Assembly (NCBI GenBank): GCA_022827275.1
Contig: JAJDTG010000007.1
Span: 1-64,000, forward strand
Direction of reading: 5' to 3'
Source of the DNA: Candidatus Dadabacteria bacterium
Lineage (GTDB): Bacteria; Desulfobacterota_D; UBA1144; Nemesobacterales; Nemesobacteraceae
Length of the DNA stretch: 64,000 nucleotides
In this document: positions 56,540-64,000 of the stretch, piece after piece
Numbering within the stretch: position 1 is the first letter of the stretch
Layout: every line of letters starts with the position of its first letter
Position numbers and translations under genes: made by a program
Notes under the pieces: generated by a model
The model's database searches: none
Seen by the model: only the letters and a program-made list of their open reading frames with translations
What the model was told of the DNA's origin: nothing

Positions 56540-57427
56540 TCAAGGGAAAGCGGAACCGAGTTTTATCTCGAAAACCTCAGACCAGTTCTTTCCGGTGATA
56601 AGGAAAGTGCGGGAGGAGGGTTTCCAGGCGATTCCGTTAAGCACTCCGGCCTCGTTCGCAAGACTGAGCCTTTGTCTGAGTTGCCCCAGCTTTATCCGTC
56701 TCTCCACTATGCCGCTTTCGGGGTCTACGACCACTATATCGTCCGAGTGCCATATGTTGCAGTAGATTTTCCCCTCTACGTATTCGAGCTCGTTAAGCCT
56801 TGGAACTGCCGCCCCGTTCTCCTTTACGCTCAGTACTTTCGCTACCTCGAAGCTCTCGGGGGAGAGAAAATACAGCTTTTCGGTTCCGTCGCTCATTATA
56901 AGCCGTGTTCCGTCGTCGGTAAGCCCCCAGCCCTCCGTGGAATAGGTAAATGATCCCTTCCGCTTTAGGTTTTCCTTGCCGTATATGAAACCTTGGCCGG
57001 ATTTCCACGTGAGCTGGTATATGCTGTCGCCTATTATGGTGAGACCTTCGCCGAAAAATTCCCGTGGAAGATCTGTCTTGGCGAGTGTTTTTCCCGAGGC
57101 GGGGTCCGTTTTTCTAAGAGAAGACTTTCCGTACAGCCCGGTGCTTTCATAAAGAAGACCGTCTCTGTAGACAAGGCCCTGGGTGAAGGCGGTCGGGTCG
57201 TGGGGAAAAGAGTTAAGCACAGTGAAGCTATCTTGGGATTTTGAGGTCTTTTTTTCCGGATCCTCCGTTTCAGTGTGAGAGGGCAGGCGGTCGGAAGCAG
57301 GAGTCTTGTCAGGATTGCCTCCTGAATTCTGCGTTTCGGAACAGGAGGAGAGAAGAAAGAGAGAAAAAAAGAGGAAAATCAGGAGATTTGGAACACGGTT
57401 TTTTCTTCTGCCGCGGGGGTTTCGCAT
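56540..57427 (-). CDS. Glutaminyl-peptide cyclotransferase-like lipoprotein
   Basis: This 295-residue lipoprotein has lipobox LLSSC. After a polar linker (about 30-65) comes a glutamine cyclotransferase beta-propeller: FPHDPTAFTQGLVYRDGLLYESTGLYGKSSLR, FFGEGLTIIGDSIYQLTWKSGQGFIY, STEGWGLTDDGTRLIMSDG, LNELEYVEGKIYCNIWHSDDIVVVDP, each seen in pieces in the family. These enzymes form N-terminal pyroglutamate. Periplasmic location follows from the signal. The gene converges on the tRNA. Confidence 0.87.
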   Translation of the reverse strand: MRNPRGRRKNRVPNLLIFLFFSLFLLSSCSETQNSGGNPDKTPASDRLPSHTETEDPEKKTSKSQDSFTVLNSFPHDPTAFTQGLVYRDGLLYESTGLYGKSSLRKTDPASGKTLAKTDLPREFFGEGLTIIGDSIYQLTWKSGQGFIYGKENLKRKGSFTYSTEGWGLTDDGTRLIMSDGTEKLYFLSPESFEVAKVLSVKENGAAVPRLNELEYVEGKIYCNIWHSDDIVVVDPESGIVERRIKLGQLRQRLSLANEAGVLNGIAWKPSSRTFLITGKNWSEVFEIKLGSAFP

Positions 57428-57478
57428 GGGGTTTATTTTAAGCCATAAGTGGTTCTTTTCGAAACCCGTGATATTTGC

Positions 57479-57549
57479 TTGACAGCGGGTTCGTTTTTGC
57501 TAAAATTAAAAAGAAATTTAGACAAGACTAAAATATTTTTTTGTCTATC
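57479..57549 (+). promoter_or_regulatory. Promoter and DtxR/MntR-type operator of the metal operon
   Basis: TTGACA (57479-57484) and TAAAAT (57501-57506) are 16 bp apart. Directly after, AATTTAG-N6-CTAAAAT (57515-57534) is a near-perfect inverted repeat. TAGACAA (57519-57525) is repeated inverted as TTGTCTA (57541-57547). These cover the expected transcription start, where an MntR-type repressor would block initiation. The repressor is the first gene of the operon, so autoregulation is likely. Confidence 0.65.
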
Positions 57550-57589
57550 TGAATCTTAAGCAGTTTTTATTGGGATAAAGAGAGAAAAG

Positions 57590-58249
57590 ATGCTTTCGCA
57601 AGCAATAGAGGATTACCTGAAAGCCATTTACGAAGTTGAGACTTCAGAAGGGAAGGTTTCGACCAGCGCGCTTTCGGAAAAACTGGGCGTGTCTCCGGCT
57701 TCGGTTACGAGCATGATGAAAAAGCTCTCGGAGAGAAAGCTTATAGCCCACAAGCGCTACCAGGGAGTAAAGCTTACTCCTGCGGGCAGGAAAATAGCTC
57801 TTGAGATAATCAGACATCACAGGCTTATTGAGCTTTACCTCAAGGAGGCGCTCGGCGTTCCCTGGGACAAGGTGCACCAGGAGGCCGAGAAATGGGAACA
57901 CGTGCTCTCAGAGGAGCTTGAAGACAGGATCGACGAGTTCCTGGGTTATCCGGTTACCGACCCGCATGGTTCGCCGATTCCGCGACGCGACGGCACCATG
58001 ATTGTGAGGCAGTGCGACGCTCTTGTGGACGTGGAGCCGGATACCTTGGTAAAAGTGGTTGAAGTAAGCGACCATGACCCGGAACTGCTTCGTTATCTGG
58101 GCGGGATAGGGCTTTACCCCGAAACCGAGATGATGGTTGTTTCCAAGCAGCCGTTTAAAGGTCCCATAATCATTGAGCTGACCGGGAAGGAATACACCAT
58201 AGGGCGGAACGCGGCCAAGTACATACTGGTTGAGAAAGCGAACAACTGA
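57590..58249 (+). CDS. mntR: MntR-like metal-dependent repressor
   Basis: This is a 219-residue DtxR/MntR-family regulator. N-terminal winged helix (about 22-62: VSTSALSEKLGVSPASVTSMMKKL). Metal ligands by alignment: Asp8, His77, Glu81, Glu100, Glu103, His104. Asp8 replaces DtxR Met10 and Glu100 replaces DtxR Cys102, which is the manganese-type pattern of MntR rather than the iron type of DtxR. A C-terminal SH3/FeoA-like domain (about 145-219) is present as in DtxR. It is first in an operon with a metal ABC transporter. Zinc or iron cannot be excluded. Confidence 0.85.
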   Translation: MLSQAIEDYLKAIYEVETSEGKVSTSALSEKLGVSPASVTSMMKKLSERKLIAHKRYQGVKLTPAGRKIALEIIRHHRLIELYLKEALGVPWDKVHQEAEKWEHVLSEELEDRIDEFLGYPVTDPHGSPIPRRDGTMIVRQCDALVDVEPDTLVKVVEVSDHDPELLRYLGGIGLYPETEMMVVSKQPFKGPIIIELTGKEYTIGRNAAKYILVEKANN

Positions 58250-58264
58250 GAGAGATAAAGAAAA

Positions 58265-59248
58265 ATGAAAATGATAACGGGCATAAGGTTTTTTCTGCTT
58301 TCTGCGCTGCTGGTGCTCTGCGCAGCCTGCGCTGAGAGCAGTGGAAGCGTAAAAAGAGAGGGCAAGATAAACGTGGTTACGACCACCGCTATGGTCGGGG
58401 ACCTGGTAAGAAACATCGCCGGGGAAAAAGCGGAGGTCATCTCCCTCATGGGAACCGGGATTGATCCGCATCTCTACAAGGCGAGCGCCGGGGACGTGGA
58501 GAGACTTGCCGGGGCCGACATGATCTTTTATAACGGTCTTTATCTTGAGGGCAAGCTTACGGATGTTCTCGCCCAGATGAGAAAAGGCGGGATATTCACC
58601 GTGGGAGTTGCCGAGGGAATCGACAAGTCCCTGCTTTTTTCTCCCGAGGAGTACGAGGGATACTACGACCCGCATATCTGGTTTGACGTTGTTCTCTGGA
58701 AAAAAGCGGCCAAGATTGTCATGGAGGCCTTCTCTCACTACGATCCGCAAAACGCCCCTGTCTACAAGAGCAATACGGAATCCTACATCAAGGAACTGGA
58801 TCTGCTGCAGGCTTACATATACAAGAGGATCGCCTCGTTGCGTCACGAAAGAAAGGTGCTTATAACGGCCCACGACGCGTTTAATTATTTCGGAAGGGGT
58901 TACGGGTTTGAAGTAATTGGGCTTCAGGGAATAAGTACCGATTCCGAAGCTAGCGTTGCGGATATACAGAATCTCTCAAGGGTGATAGCCGAGCGAAGAA
59001 TTCCGGCAGTCTTCGTTGAAACTTCCATTTCTCCCAGATACATGCGCGCCCTTCAGGCCTCGGTGAAGGCAAGGGGCTTCGATGTTCGGATAGGCGGCAG
59101 TCTTTACTCGGACTCAATGGGCAGTCCGGGAACAGAAGAAGGCAGCTACATAGGGATGTTCAGAAGCAACGTGGATACTATCGTTGAGTCCCTCAGCCGC
59201 AGTATCGAGGTTGCCGATTCCGAAGCCGAAGCCGCCGGAGATGGGTGA
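58265..59248 (+). CDS. Metal ABC transporter binding lipoprotein, TroA/MntA-like
   Basis: This is a 327-residue cluster A-I metal-binding protein. Signal with lipobox LCAAC. Metal ligand regions: TGIDPHLYKAS (His), YYDPHIWFDVVLW (His), TAHDAFNYFGRGYG and GGSLYSDSMG (Asp). It lacks the long His-rich loop typical of many zinc ZnuA proteins, which fits manganese better. It starts 15 nt after mntR. Delivers metal to the permeases below. Confidence 0.88.
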   Translation: MKMITGIRFFLLSALLVLCAACAESSGSVKREGKINVVTTTAMVGDLVRNIAGEKAEVISLMGTGIDPHLYKASAGDVERLAGADMIFYNGLYLEGKLTDVLAQMRKGGIFTVGVAEGIDKSLLFSPEEYEGYYDPHIWFDVVLWKKAAKIVMEAFSHYDPQNAPVYKSNTESYIKELDLLQAYIYKRIASLRHERKVLITAHDAFNYFGRGYGFEVIGLQGISTDSEASVADIQNLSRVIAERRIPAVFVETSISPRYMRALQASVKARGFDVRIGGSLYSDSMGSPGTEEGSYIGMFRSNVDTIVESLSRSIEVADSEAEAAGDG

Positions 59249-60015
59249 TGAGCAGCGGAGAGCAGCATCCGGCAGTCCGTGTGACGGACCTTACCGTCGC
59301 TTACGGCGATAAGACCGTTCTCTGGGATATAGATCTTGAGATTCCAGGCGGGTCAATGGTTGCCGTTGTGGGACCAAACGGCGCCGGGAAGACAACGCTG
59401 ATAAAATCCATCCAGGGACTTGTTCCGCGCATTGCGGGAGTCGTCTCCATCCACGGCGAACCCTACGAGAAACAGAGAAAGGAAGTGAGCTACGTTCCCC
59501 AGAGAGGTTCTGTGGACTGGGATTTCCCCACCTCCGTGGTGGATACGGTGAAAATGGGGAGTTACGGGGACCTCGGCTGGATAAGGCGTCCCGGAAGAAA
59601 GGAGCATGAGAAAGCGCTGGGTGCGCTTGAGAAGGTCGACATGGCTGAGTTCGCCCATAGGCAGATAAGCCAGCTCTCGGGGGGACAGCAGCAGAGGGTT
59701 TTTCTTGCGAGAGCCCTTGTTCAGAGCGCGTCGGTTTACCTTCTGGATGAACCCTTCCAGGGAGTTGACGCCACGACCGAAAAGGCGATAGTCAGGATAC
59801 TGAAAGAACTTGTCGCCGGGGGAAAGACTGTGCTCGCGGTTCACCACGATCTTAACACCGTTTCTGAGTACTACGAGCGAATAGCCATTCTGAACGTGGG
59901 CCTTGTGGCCTCGGGAAGGGTGGATGAGGTCTTTAATTCCGAGAATCTCATGAAGGCTTACGGAGGCAAGACCTCCTTTTTCCCAGAAAGAAAATCAGCC
60001 AGAAGGGCAGTGTGA
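59248..60015 (+). CDS. Metal ABC transporter ATPase
   Basis: This is a 255-residue ATPase with Walker A GPNGAGKTTL, Q-loop YVPQRGSVDWDFP, signature LSGGQQQRVFLARAL, Walker B VYLLDEPFQG and the switch His in AVHHDL. The VPQR-xxxDWDFP sequence is typical of manganese/zinc importers. ATG 59248 overlaps the upstream stop; GTG 59245 is an alternative. The next gene also starts in an overlap. Confidence 0.93.
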   Translation: MSSGEQHPAVRVTDLTVAYGDKTVLWDIDLEIPGGSMVAVVGPNGAGKTTLIKSIQGLVPRIAGVVSIHGEPYEKQRKEVSYVPQRGSVDWDFPTSVVDTVKMGSYGDLGWIRRPGRKEHEKALGALEKVDMAEFAHRQISQLSGGQQQRVFLARALVQSASVYLLDEPFQGVDATTEKAIVRILKELVAGGKTVLAVHHDLNTVSEYYERIAILNVGLVASGRVDEVFNSENLMKAYGGKTSFFPERKSARRAV

Positions 60016-61139
60016 TGCTTGAATTTGCGGTTGAGCTTTTCTCTGACTATACGGCCAGGACCATTCTCTTGGGAGCGGCTTCCCTGGGAGTTGTAAGCGG
60101 CGTGGTCGGCTCGTACGCGGTGCTGAGGAAACAAAGCCTCGTGGGCGACGTCATGTCGCACGCGGCGCTTCCCGGAATAGTGCTTGCCTTCCTCATAATG
60201 GGAGTCAAGGAACAGCTGCCGATCTTTATCGGGGCCGCGCTCTCTGCTGTGCTGGCGGTTTTTCTGATCAACCTCGTTACGAGCAATTCAAGGATAAAAA
60301 CCGACAGCGCAATGGGAATGGCGCTTTCTGTTTTTTTCGGTCTTGGCCTTGTTCTTCTTACCTACGCGCAGAAGATGCCCGATGCCAACCAGGCGGGCCT
60401 CGATAAGTTTCTTTTCGGTCAGGCGGAGGCGCTTGTCGAAAAGGATGTCCTTGTTATAGGTCTTACGGGGGTTTTCGCCCTTTTGGTCGTGGGAGTTTTC
60501 TGGAAGGAGTTCAAGCTTCTTTGCTTCGACCCGGATTTCGGGGGCACTATGGGTTTTTCAATGAAGTCTCTCGACCTGCTCGTTACGGCCGTCATAGTTT
60601 CGGCGATAGTAATCGGGCTTCAGACAGTAGGGGTCGTGCTTATGAGTTCACTGCTGATTGCCCCCGCGGTTGCGGCCAGGCAGTGGACCGGCAGTATGGG
60701 CTCGATGGTGATTCTCGCGGCCTCAGTAGCGGTCGTCTCCGCTGTGACGGGCGTTGCGCTAAGCTCGGGGTTAGAGAACGTGCCGACCGGACCCGCGGTT
60801 ATAGTCTGCGTGAGCATTATCGCTTTTTTTTCCGTTCTTTTCTCGCCGAACGGGTTTTTCACCCTGAAATTCAAAGACGCCAGGAGCAGAAGGGAGATAA
60901 GAAAGGATTACGTCCTGAAGGCCCTGCACGACCTGGCTCTCGAACATAACGATCCCGGCTACGCGCATTCCGAGAGGCTGCTTGCACTTGGAAGCGAGAA
61001 AGGGTTTAACGTTAGAGAAAGCCTCTCGCAACTGCAGGCGGCGGGATACGTGGAGAGAGTAGGGGAGGAGAACTGGCGCCTTACCCCAAGCGGCATTCTG
61101 GAGATCAGAGAACTTTCTCCGCTGGAGAAGAGCGGATGA
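60015..61139 (+). CDS. Metal ABC permease with winged-helix tail (1)
   Basis: This is a 374-residue cluster 9 permease. About eight membrane helices up to residue 285: GVVSGVVGSYAVLRKQSLVGDVMSHAALPG and IGLQTVGVVLMSSLLIAPAVAARQW in pieces. A cytosolic domain of about 85 residues follows: IRKDYVLKALHDLALEH, then a wing LQAAGYVERVGEENWRLTPSG. It looks like a DtxR-type or other winged helix. Permeases of this group usually end after the last helix, though some Tro/Mnt systems have such tails. GTG 60012 or ATG 60015 is the start. It overlaps the next permease by 4 bp. Confidence 0.88.
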   Translation: MLEFAVELFSDYTARTILLGAASLGVVSGVVGSYAVLRKQSLVGDVMSHAALPGIVLAFLIMGVKEQLPIFIGAALSAVLAVFLINLVTSNSRIKTDSAMGMALSVFFGLGLVLLTYAQKMPDANQAGLDKFLFGQAEALVEKDVLVIGLTGVFALLVVGVFWKEFKLLCFDPDFGGTMGFSMKSLDLLVTAVIVSAIVIGLQTVGVVLMSSLLIAPAVAARQWTGSMGSMVILAASVAVVSAVTGVALSSGLENVPTGPAVIVCVSIIAFFSVLFSPNGFFTLKFKDARSRREIRKDYVLKALHDLALEHNDPGYAHSERLLALGSEKGFNVRESLSQLQAAGYVERVGEENWRLTPSGILEIRELSPLEKSG

Positions 61140-62236
61140 GCCCGCATCAGTTCGATATACAGCTGGTGGCCATCATAGTTGCGGCTTCATGCGCCATACC
61201 GGGGGCGTTTCTTGTTCTAAGAAGAATGTCGATGATGACTGACGCGATCAGCCATTCCATTCTGCTCGGCATAATCCTCGCTTTTTTTCTCGTAGGAGAC
61301 CTTTCGTCGCCGATTCTCATAATAGGGGCTGCCGCAAGCGGGGTGCTTGCGGTTTCGCTCATAGAGGCGGTTAACCGCGCAAGGCTCGTGAAAAAGGACG
61401 CGTCGATAGGGATAGTCTTCCCGTTTCTTTTCAGCGTGGCGGTCATACTGCTTTCCAGGTACGCGCGAAACGTGCATATCGATACCCACTCAGTACTTTT
61501 AGGAGAGATAGCATTCGCTCCTTTTGACCGCCTGATTCTCTCCGGTATGGACCTGGGACCCAAGTCGGCTTACGTAATGGGATCGATTCTTCTTCTGAAC
61601 CTGCTTTTTATCTCCTTTTTCTACAAGGAACTGAAGGTGTCGACCTTTGATGAGAACTTCGCGTCGTCAATAGGGTTCCGTCCCCGGCTCATCCACTACC
61701 TGCTTATGGCTGTCGTGTCGCTTACATGCGTCGGGGCGTTTGACGCCGTGGGCTCGATACTTGTTATAGCCCTTATAGTGATTCCGCCGTGCTGCGCCTA
61801 CCTTCTTACGGATTCGCTTTTCAGGATGATTCTCCTGAGCGTGGTCTTCGGAATCTCGGCTGCCGTTTCGGGATTCTGGGTCGCCAACTGGCTTGACGTT
61901 AACATAGCAGGCTCGATGGCTTTCGTGTGCGGGATGCTTTTTCTCGTGGTTTTTCTCCTTGCTCCTCAAAGGGGACTCTTCGGCATAATGAGAGAAAAAA
62001 GGAAACAGAGAATCGATTTTGCCGAGGCTTCGCTTCTCGTGAGTCTTTACAACCAGGAAATAGGGGAGTCGGTAAAGAACCACCCAGACAGCAGGGGCAT
62101 GTTTCGCTCCGCTGATTTTGCGTCAAAAGTGGTCGAATTTCTGAAACAGAAAGGAGAAATAGCTGTTGCTGGCGGAGGGCTCTTTCTTACGGAGAAAGGA
62201 AGAGAAAGGGCACGGATAACTGTTGAGGGGAGGTAG
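61136..62236 (+). CDS. Metal ABC permease with winged-helix tail (2)
   Basis: This is a 366-residue second permease, related to the first: AASCAIPGAFLVLRRMSMMTDAISHSILLG, LFISFFYKELKVSTFDENFASSIGF and ALIVIPPCCAYLLTDSL in pieces. Helices end near residue 280. Its cytosolic tail has FAEASLLVSLYNQEIG and FLKQKGEIAVAGGGLFLTEKGRERA, again a winged-helix shape. With the first permease it can form a heterodimeric channel. Last gene of the operon. Confidence 0.88.
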   Translation: MSPHQFDIQLVAIIVAASCAIPGAFLVLRRMSMMTDAISHSILLGIILAFFLVGDLSSPILIIGAAASGVLAVSLIEAVNRARLVKKDASIGIVFPFLFSVAVILLSRYARNVHIDTHSVLLGEIAFAPFDRLILSGMDLGPKSAYVMGSILLLNLLFISFFYKELKVSTFDENFASSIGFRPRLIHYLLMAVVSLTCVGAFDAVGSILVIALIVIPPCCAYLLTDSLFRMILLSVVFGISAAVSGFWVANWLDVNIAGSMAFVCGMLFLVVFLLAPQRGLFGIMREKRKQRIDFAEASLLVSLYNQEIGESVKNHPDSRGMFRSADFASKVVEFLKQKGEIAVAGGGLFLTEKGRERARITVEGR

Positions 62237-62250
62237 TTTGCGGAGAGGGG

Positions 62251-62937
62251 TCAGAGTATTTCAACTAATTCCGCTTGTACGGTTTCATCTCTGCGCAGCT
62301 TCCCGTCTACCTCGACTTTGCGTCCCTCGACTATTTCTTCGCACGGGAGATCCTCTTCGTCTCCTCTTTTGATCTCGGTTGCTGACGTCAGATTGGCTGT
62401 TACTTCCGTTTCGTTGTCTCCAGATGATATTTTCACCTTTATGGTTCCTCTTGGCGAGCTGTCATCGACACAGTTCTTCGAGTCCACCTGCCCCTCCAAA
62501 CCTATATTAATGTAATAATCATCCTTCGGGAATTTGTCCTCAATTGTAATATCCTGAATGTCGATCACTGCTCCCGGGAAAACGGGGATGGTTATTGTGC
62601 CGAGTGAGGAGGTTCCATCCTCAAGAAATTCAAGCTCAACTTTCGGGTCGAGATCGCCTTCCACGCGGAAAGGATCTCTTACAGACGTCGTATCTTCACA
62701 GCAAAATACTGTCTCATCTTTTACTACGCTTGCCTTCACAACAATGTTTGAATCTTCGCCTATGTCAGGAATTATCTCTTCAATAAAACCTGTGATCACC
62801 TCGTTTTTCTCCACATCCTCATTCCCGGTTCCACCGCCGAAATCGACGTCCAGCCCGCATCCTGAAACTGCGAATAAGGAAATAAAAAGGAAAAACAGGT
62901 AGATTTTCACGGCGCTTGCGTGGGTTTTTGTGTGCAT
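62251..62937 (-). CDS. Lipoprotein, DUF5666-like
   Basis: This is a 228-residue lipoprotein with lipobox AVSGC, then a Gly/Asp-rich start. It has repeated small beta units (VITGFIEEI, AVIDIQDITIEDKFP, GRKVEVDGKLRRDETVQAELVEI) that recall DUF5666-type OB-like repeats, where the pattern V-x-V-x-G-x-x-x-x-D-G is common. Several acidic clusters could bind calcium. Convergent with the metal operon. Function unknown. Confidence 0.6.
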   Translation of the reverse strand: MHTKTHASAVKIYLFFLFISLFAVSGCGLDVDFGGGTGNEDVEKNEVITGFIEEIIPDIGEDSNIVVKASVVKDETVFCCEDTTSVRDPFRVEGDLDPKVELEFLEDGTSSLGTITIPVFPGAVIDIQDITIEDKFPKDDYYINIGLEGQVDSKNCVDDSSPRGTIKVKISSGDNETEVTANLTSATEIKRGDEEDLPCEEIVEGRKVEVDGKLRRDETVQAELVEIL

Positions 62938-63051
62938 TAAGATTCCTCGATTTTTAATTTGCCTGACATAAAAGATAACATGAAATTCGCATTAGTTTAT
63001 TTTTCTTTTCCGTTTTGACACTCCGGGAATTCTACCGCAATATCAGCCAAT

Positions 63052-64000
63052 ATGAAAAAGACAAACGTACTTTTCATCAATCACTCGGTAAGAGACGGAG
63101 GACCGGGAAGAAGCCTTCTCTACATACTGAAGTACATCGACCGGGATAAGATAAACCCGTTTGTGCTCGTGCCTAAACACGACATATTCTCCGAGAGCCT
63201 GAAATCCGAGGGTATTTTTGAGAACGTCATAGTCGATCCCAGGTTCCCCGAGAACATACAGAAGTCAACAATAGTGGCGGACACCGCGTGGGCCCCGGGT
63301 CTTATGAGGGTTTTCTCCATAATCGTAAATATAGTGAATATGCTCCGTCTGCTCTTCGGTTCACCCAAGATAATCAGGGAAAACCAAATCGACATTGTCT
63401 ACTGCAATGGAACCCTTGCAAAGATCGTGGGAACCCTGATCGGAAGGAAGAACAGAAAACCCGTCATCTGGCACGTAAGGAACATACAGCAGACGCGGTT
63501 CATGAAATCTTTAATGGAAACGCTTTCGGGGTTTAGTTGCGTGAAGACGATTATATGCGTTTCCCGTGCCACGGCCAAGCCGTTTGAGAGGGCCAGAAGC
63601 AAGGTTCACGTTGTCTATAACGGAATTGACCCTGCGGATTTCGACAGGGATTCCATTAGTGGTTCTCTGCGAGAGGAATTCTCCATACCCCCAGATACCG
63701 TGCTTGTCGGAAACACCGGAAGGGTGGTTCCGAGAAAGGGCTACGTGGAGTTCATCGATACTGTAAGCCGACTTGTTTCAGACGGCGATATCGACGAGAA
63801 AACCAAGTTCGTCATAGTCGGAGATACTCCCTGGTTTTTTCCGAAGAACCATCTGCGGGAGCTTGAGGACCATGCCGGGAGGCTGGGGGTGCGGGACAGC
63901 TTTATCTTTACCGGGTACAGAAAGGACGTAAGGCCGTGTCTTAAGGATTTTGACCTGTTCGTTATTCCGTCCAACTACCCGGATCCTTTCCCGAGGTCCG
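63052..64000 (+). CDS. Family 4 glycosyltransferase, cut by window end
   Basis: An open frame from ATG 63052 runs off the window (316 codons seen). GT4 pattern: VRDGGPGRSLLYILKYI near the start, an N-terminal Rossmann domain with IDIVYCNGTLAKIVG and VIWHVRNIQ, then VYNGIDPADF, VGNTGRVVPRKGYVEF (donor loop), FVIVGDTPW and FTGYRKDVRP, ending at FVIPSNYPDPFPR. It transfers a sugar from a nucleotide donor, probably in envelope polysaccharide synthesis. Ribosome site is weak. Confidence 0.85.
   Translation, partial: MKKTNVLFINHSVRDGGPGRSLLYILKYIDRDKINPFVLVPKHDIFSESLKSEGIFENVIVDPRFPENIQKSTIVADTAWAPGLMRVFSIIVNIVNMLRLLFGSPKIIRENQIDIVYCNGTLAKIVGTLIGRKNRKPVIWHVRNIQQTRFMKSLMETLSGFSCVKTIICVSRATAKPFERARSKVHVVYNGIDPADFDRDSISGSLREEFSIPPDTVLVGNTGRVVPRKGYVEFIDTVSRLVSDGDIDEKTKFVIVGDTPWFFPKNHLRELEDHAGRLGVRDSFIFTGYRKDVRPCLKDFDLFVIPSNYPDPFPRS

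Overview
The window is a stretch of chromosome from a Gram-negative (diderm) bacterium. Evidence for two membranes is the RND efflux pair, many lipoprotein signal peptides, TatA, SecDF/YajC and a c-type cytochrome lipoprotein. NuoG/NuoH, class II fumarase and SucD point to a respiring heterotroph. The block dapB-tgt-yajC-secD-secF and the general protein style resemble deltaproteobacteria-like or Dadabacteria-like lineages. That placement is a low-confidence impression, not a search result. The window opens inside a 23S rRNA gene; no 5S gene follows it.

Layout. 1-5.3 kb: 3' part of 23S rRNA, then an AT-rich, gene-poor segment with a collagen-like lipoprotein, a tyrosine recombinase split into two overlapping frames, a diverged second copy of the 23S 3' end, a hairpin-rich non-coding stretch, and finally an exact 23-bp repeat of a 23S segment just before rmuC. 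I read 1271-5311 as a candidate integrative element targeting the 23S 3' end. 5.4-15 kb: rmuC, FabL-like reductase and DoxX, a lipoprotein, a hydantoinase B-dipeptidase fusion, sucD, a GIY-YIG/zinc-finger protein and yicC. 15.3-17.3 kb: a tsaD 5' fragment abutting a hipBA toxin-antitoxin module, then a 32-residue membrane peptide. 17.5-28 kb: housekeeping genes (dapB, tgt, yajC, secD, secF, pheS, dcd, a STAS protein, gyrB) plus the C-terminal remnant of a peptide-binding protein. 28-40 kb, mostly minus strand: dihaem lipoprotein, PhoX-like phosphatase, nuoH/nuoG, tatA, MFS carrier, hisS, an amino-acid-type binding lipoprotein, GYD protein and thioredoxin. 40-46.4 kb: RND pump, fumC and a secreted OB-like protein.

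46.4-55.7 kb is the most unusual region. A Doc-family toxin gene with a stop at codon 4 sits beside a small acidic partner. Next comes a 766-residue protein that joins a ScoMcrA-type head, a zinc knuckle, a Vsr/DUF559-like nuclease region, a complete nitrilase domain (Glu371, Lys432, Cys467) and an unknown C-terminal domain. It is divergent from addB-addA. I propose this fusion as an undescribed defence effector. 55.7-64 kb: a glycosyltransferase, tRNA-Arg(CCU), glutaminyl cyclase, then a five-gene manganese/zinc-type operon (mntR-like repressor, binding protein, ATPase, two permeases each with a cytosolic winged-helix tail), a lipoprotein and a glycosyltransferase cut by the window end.
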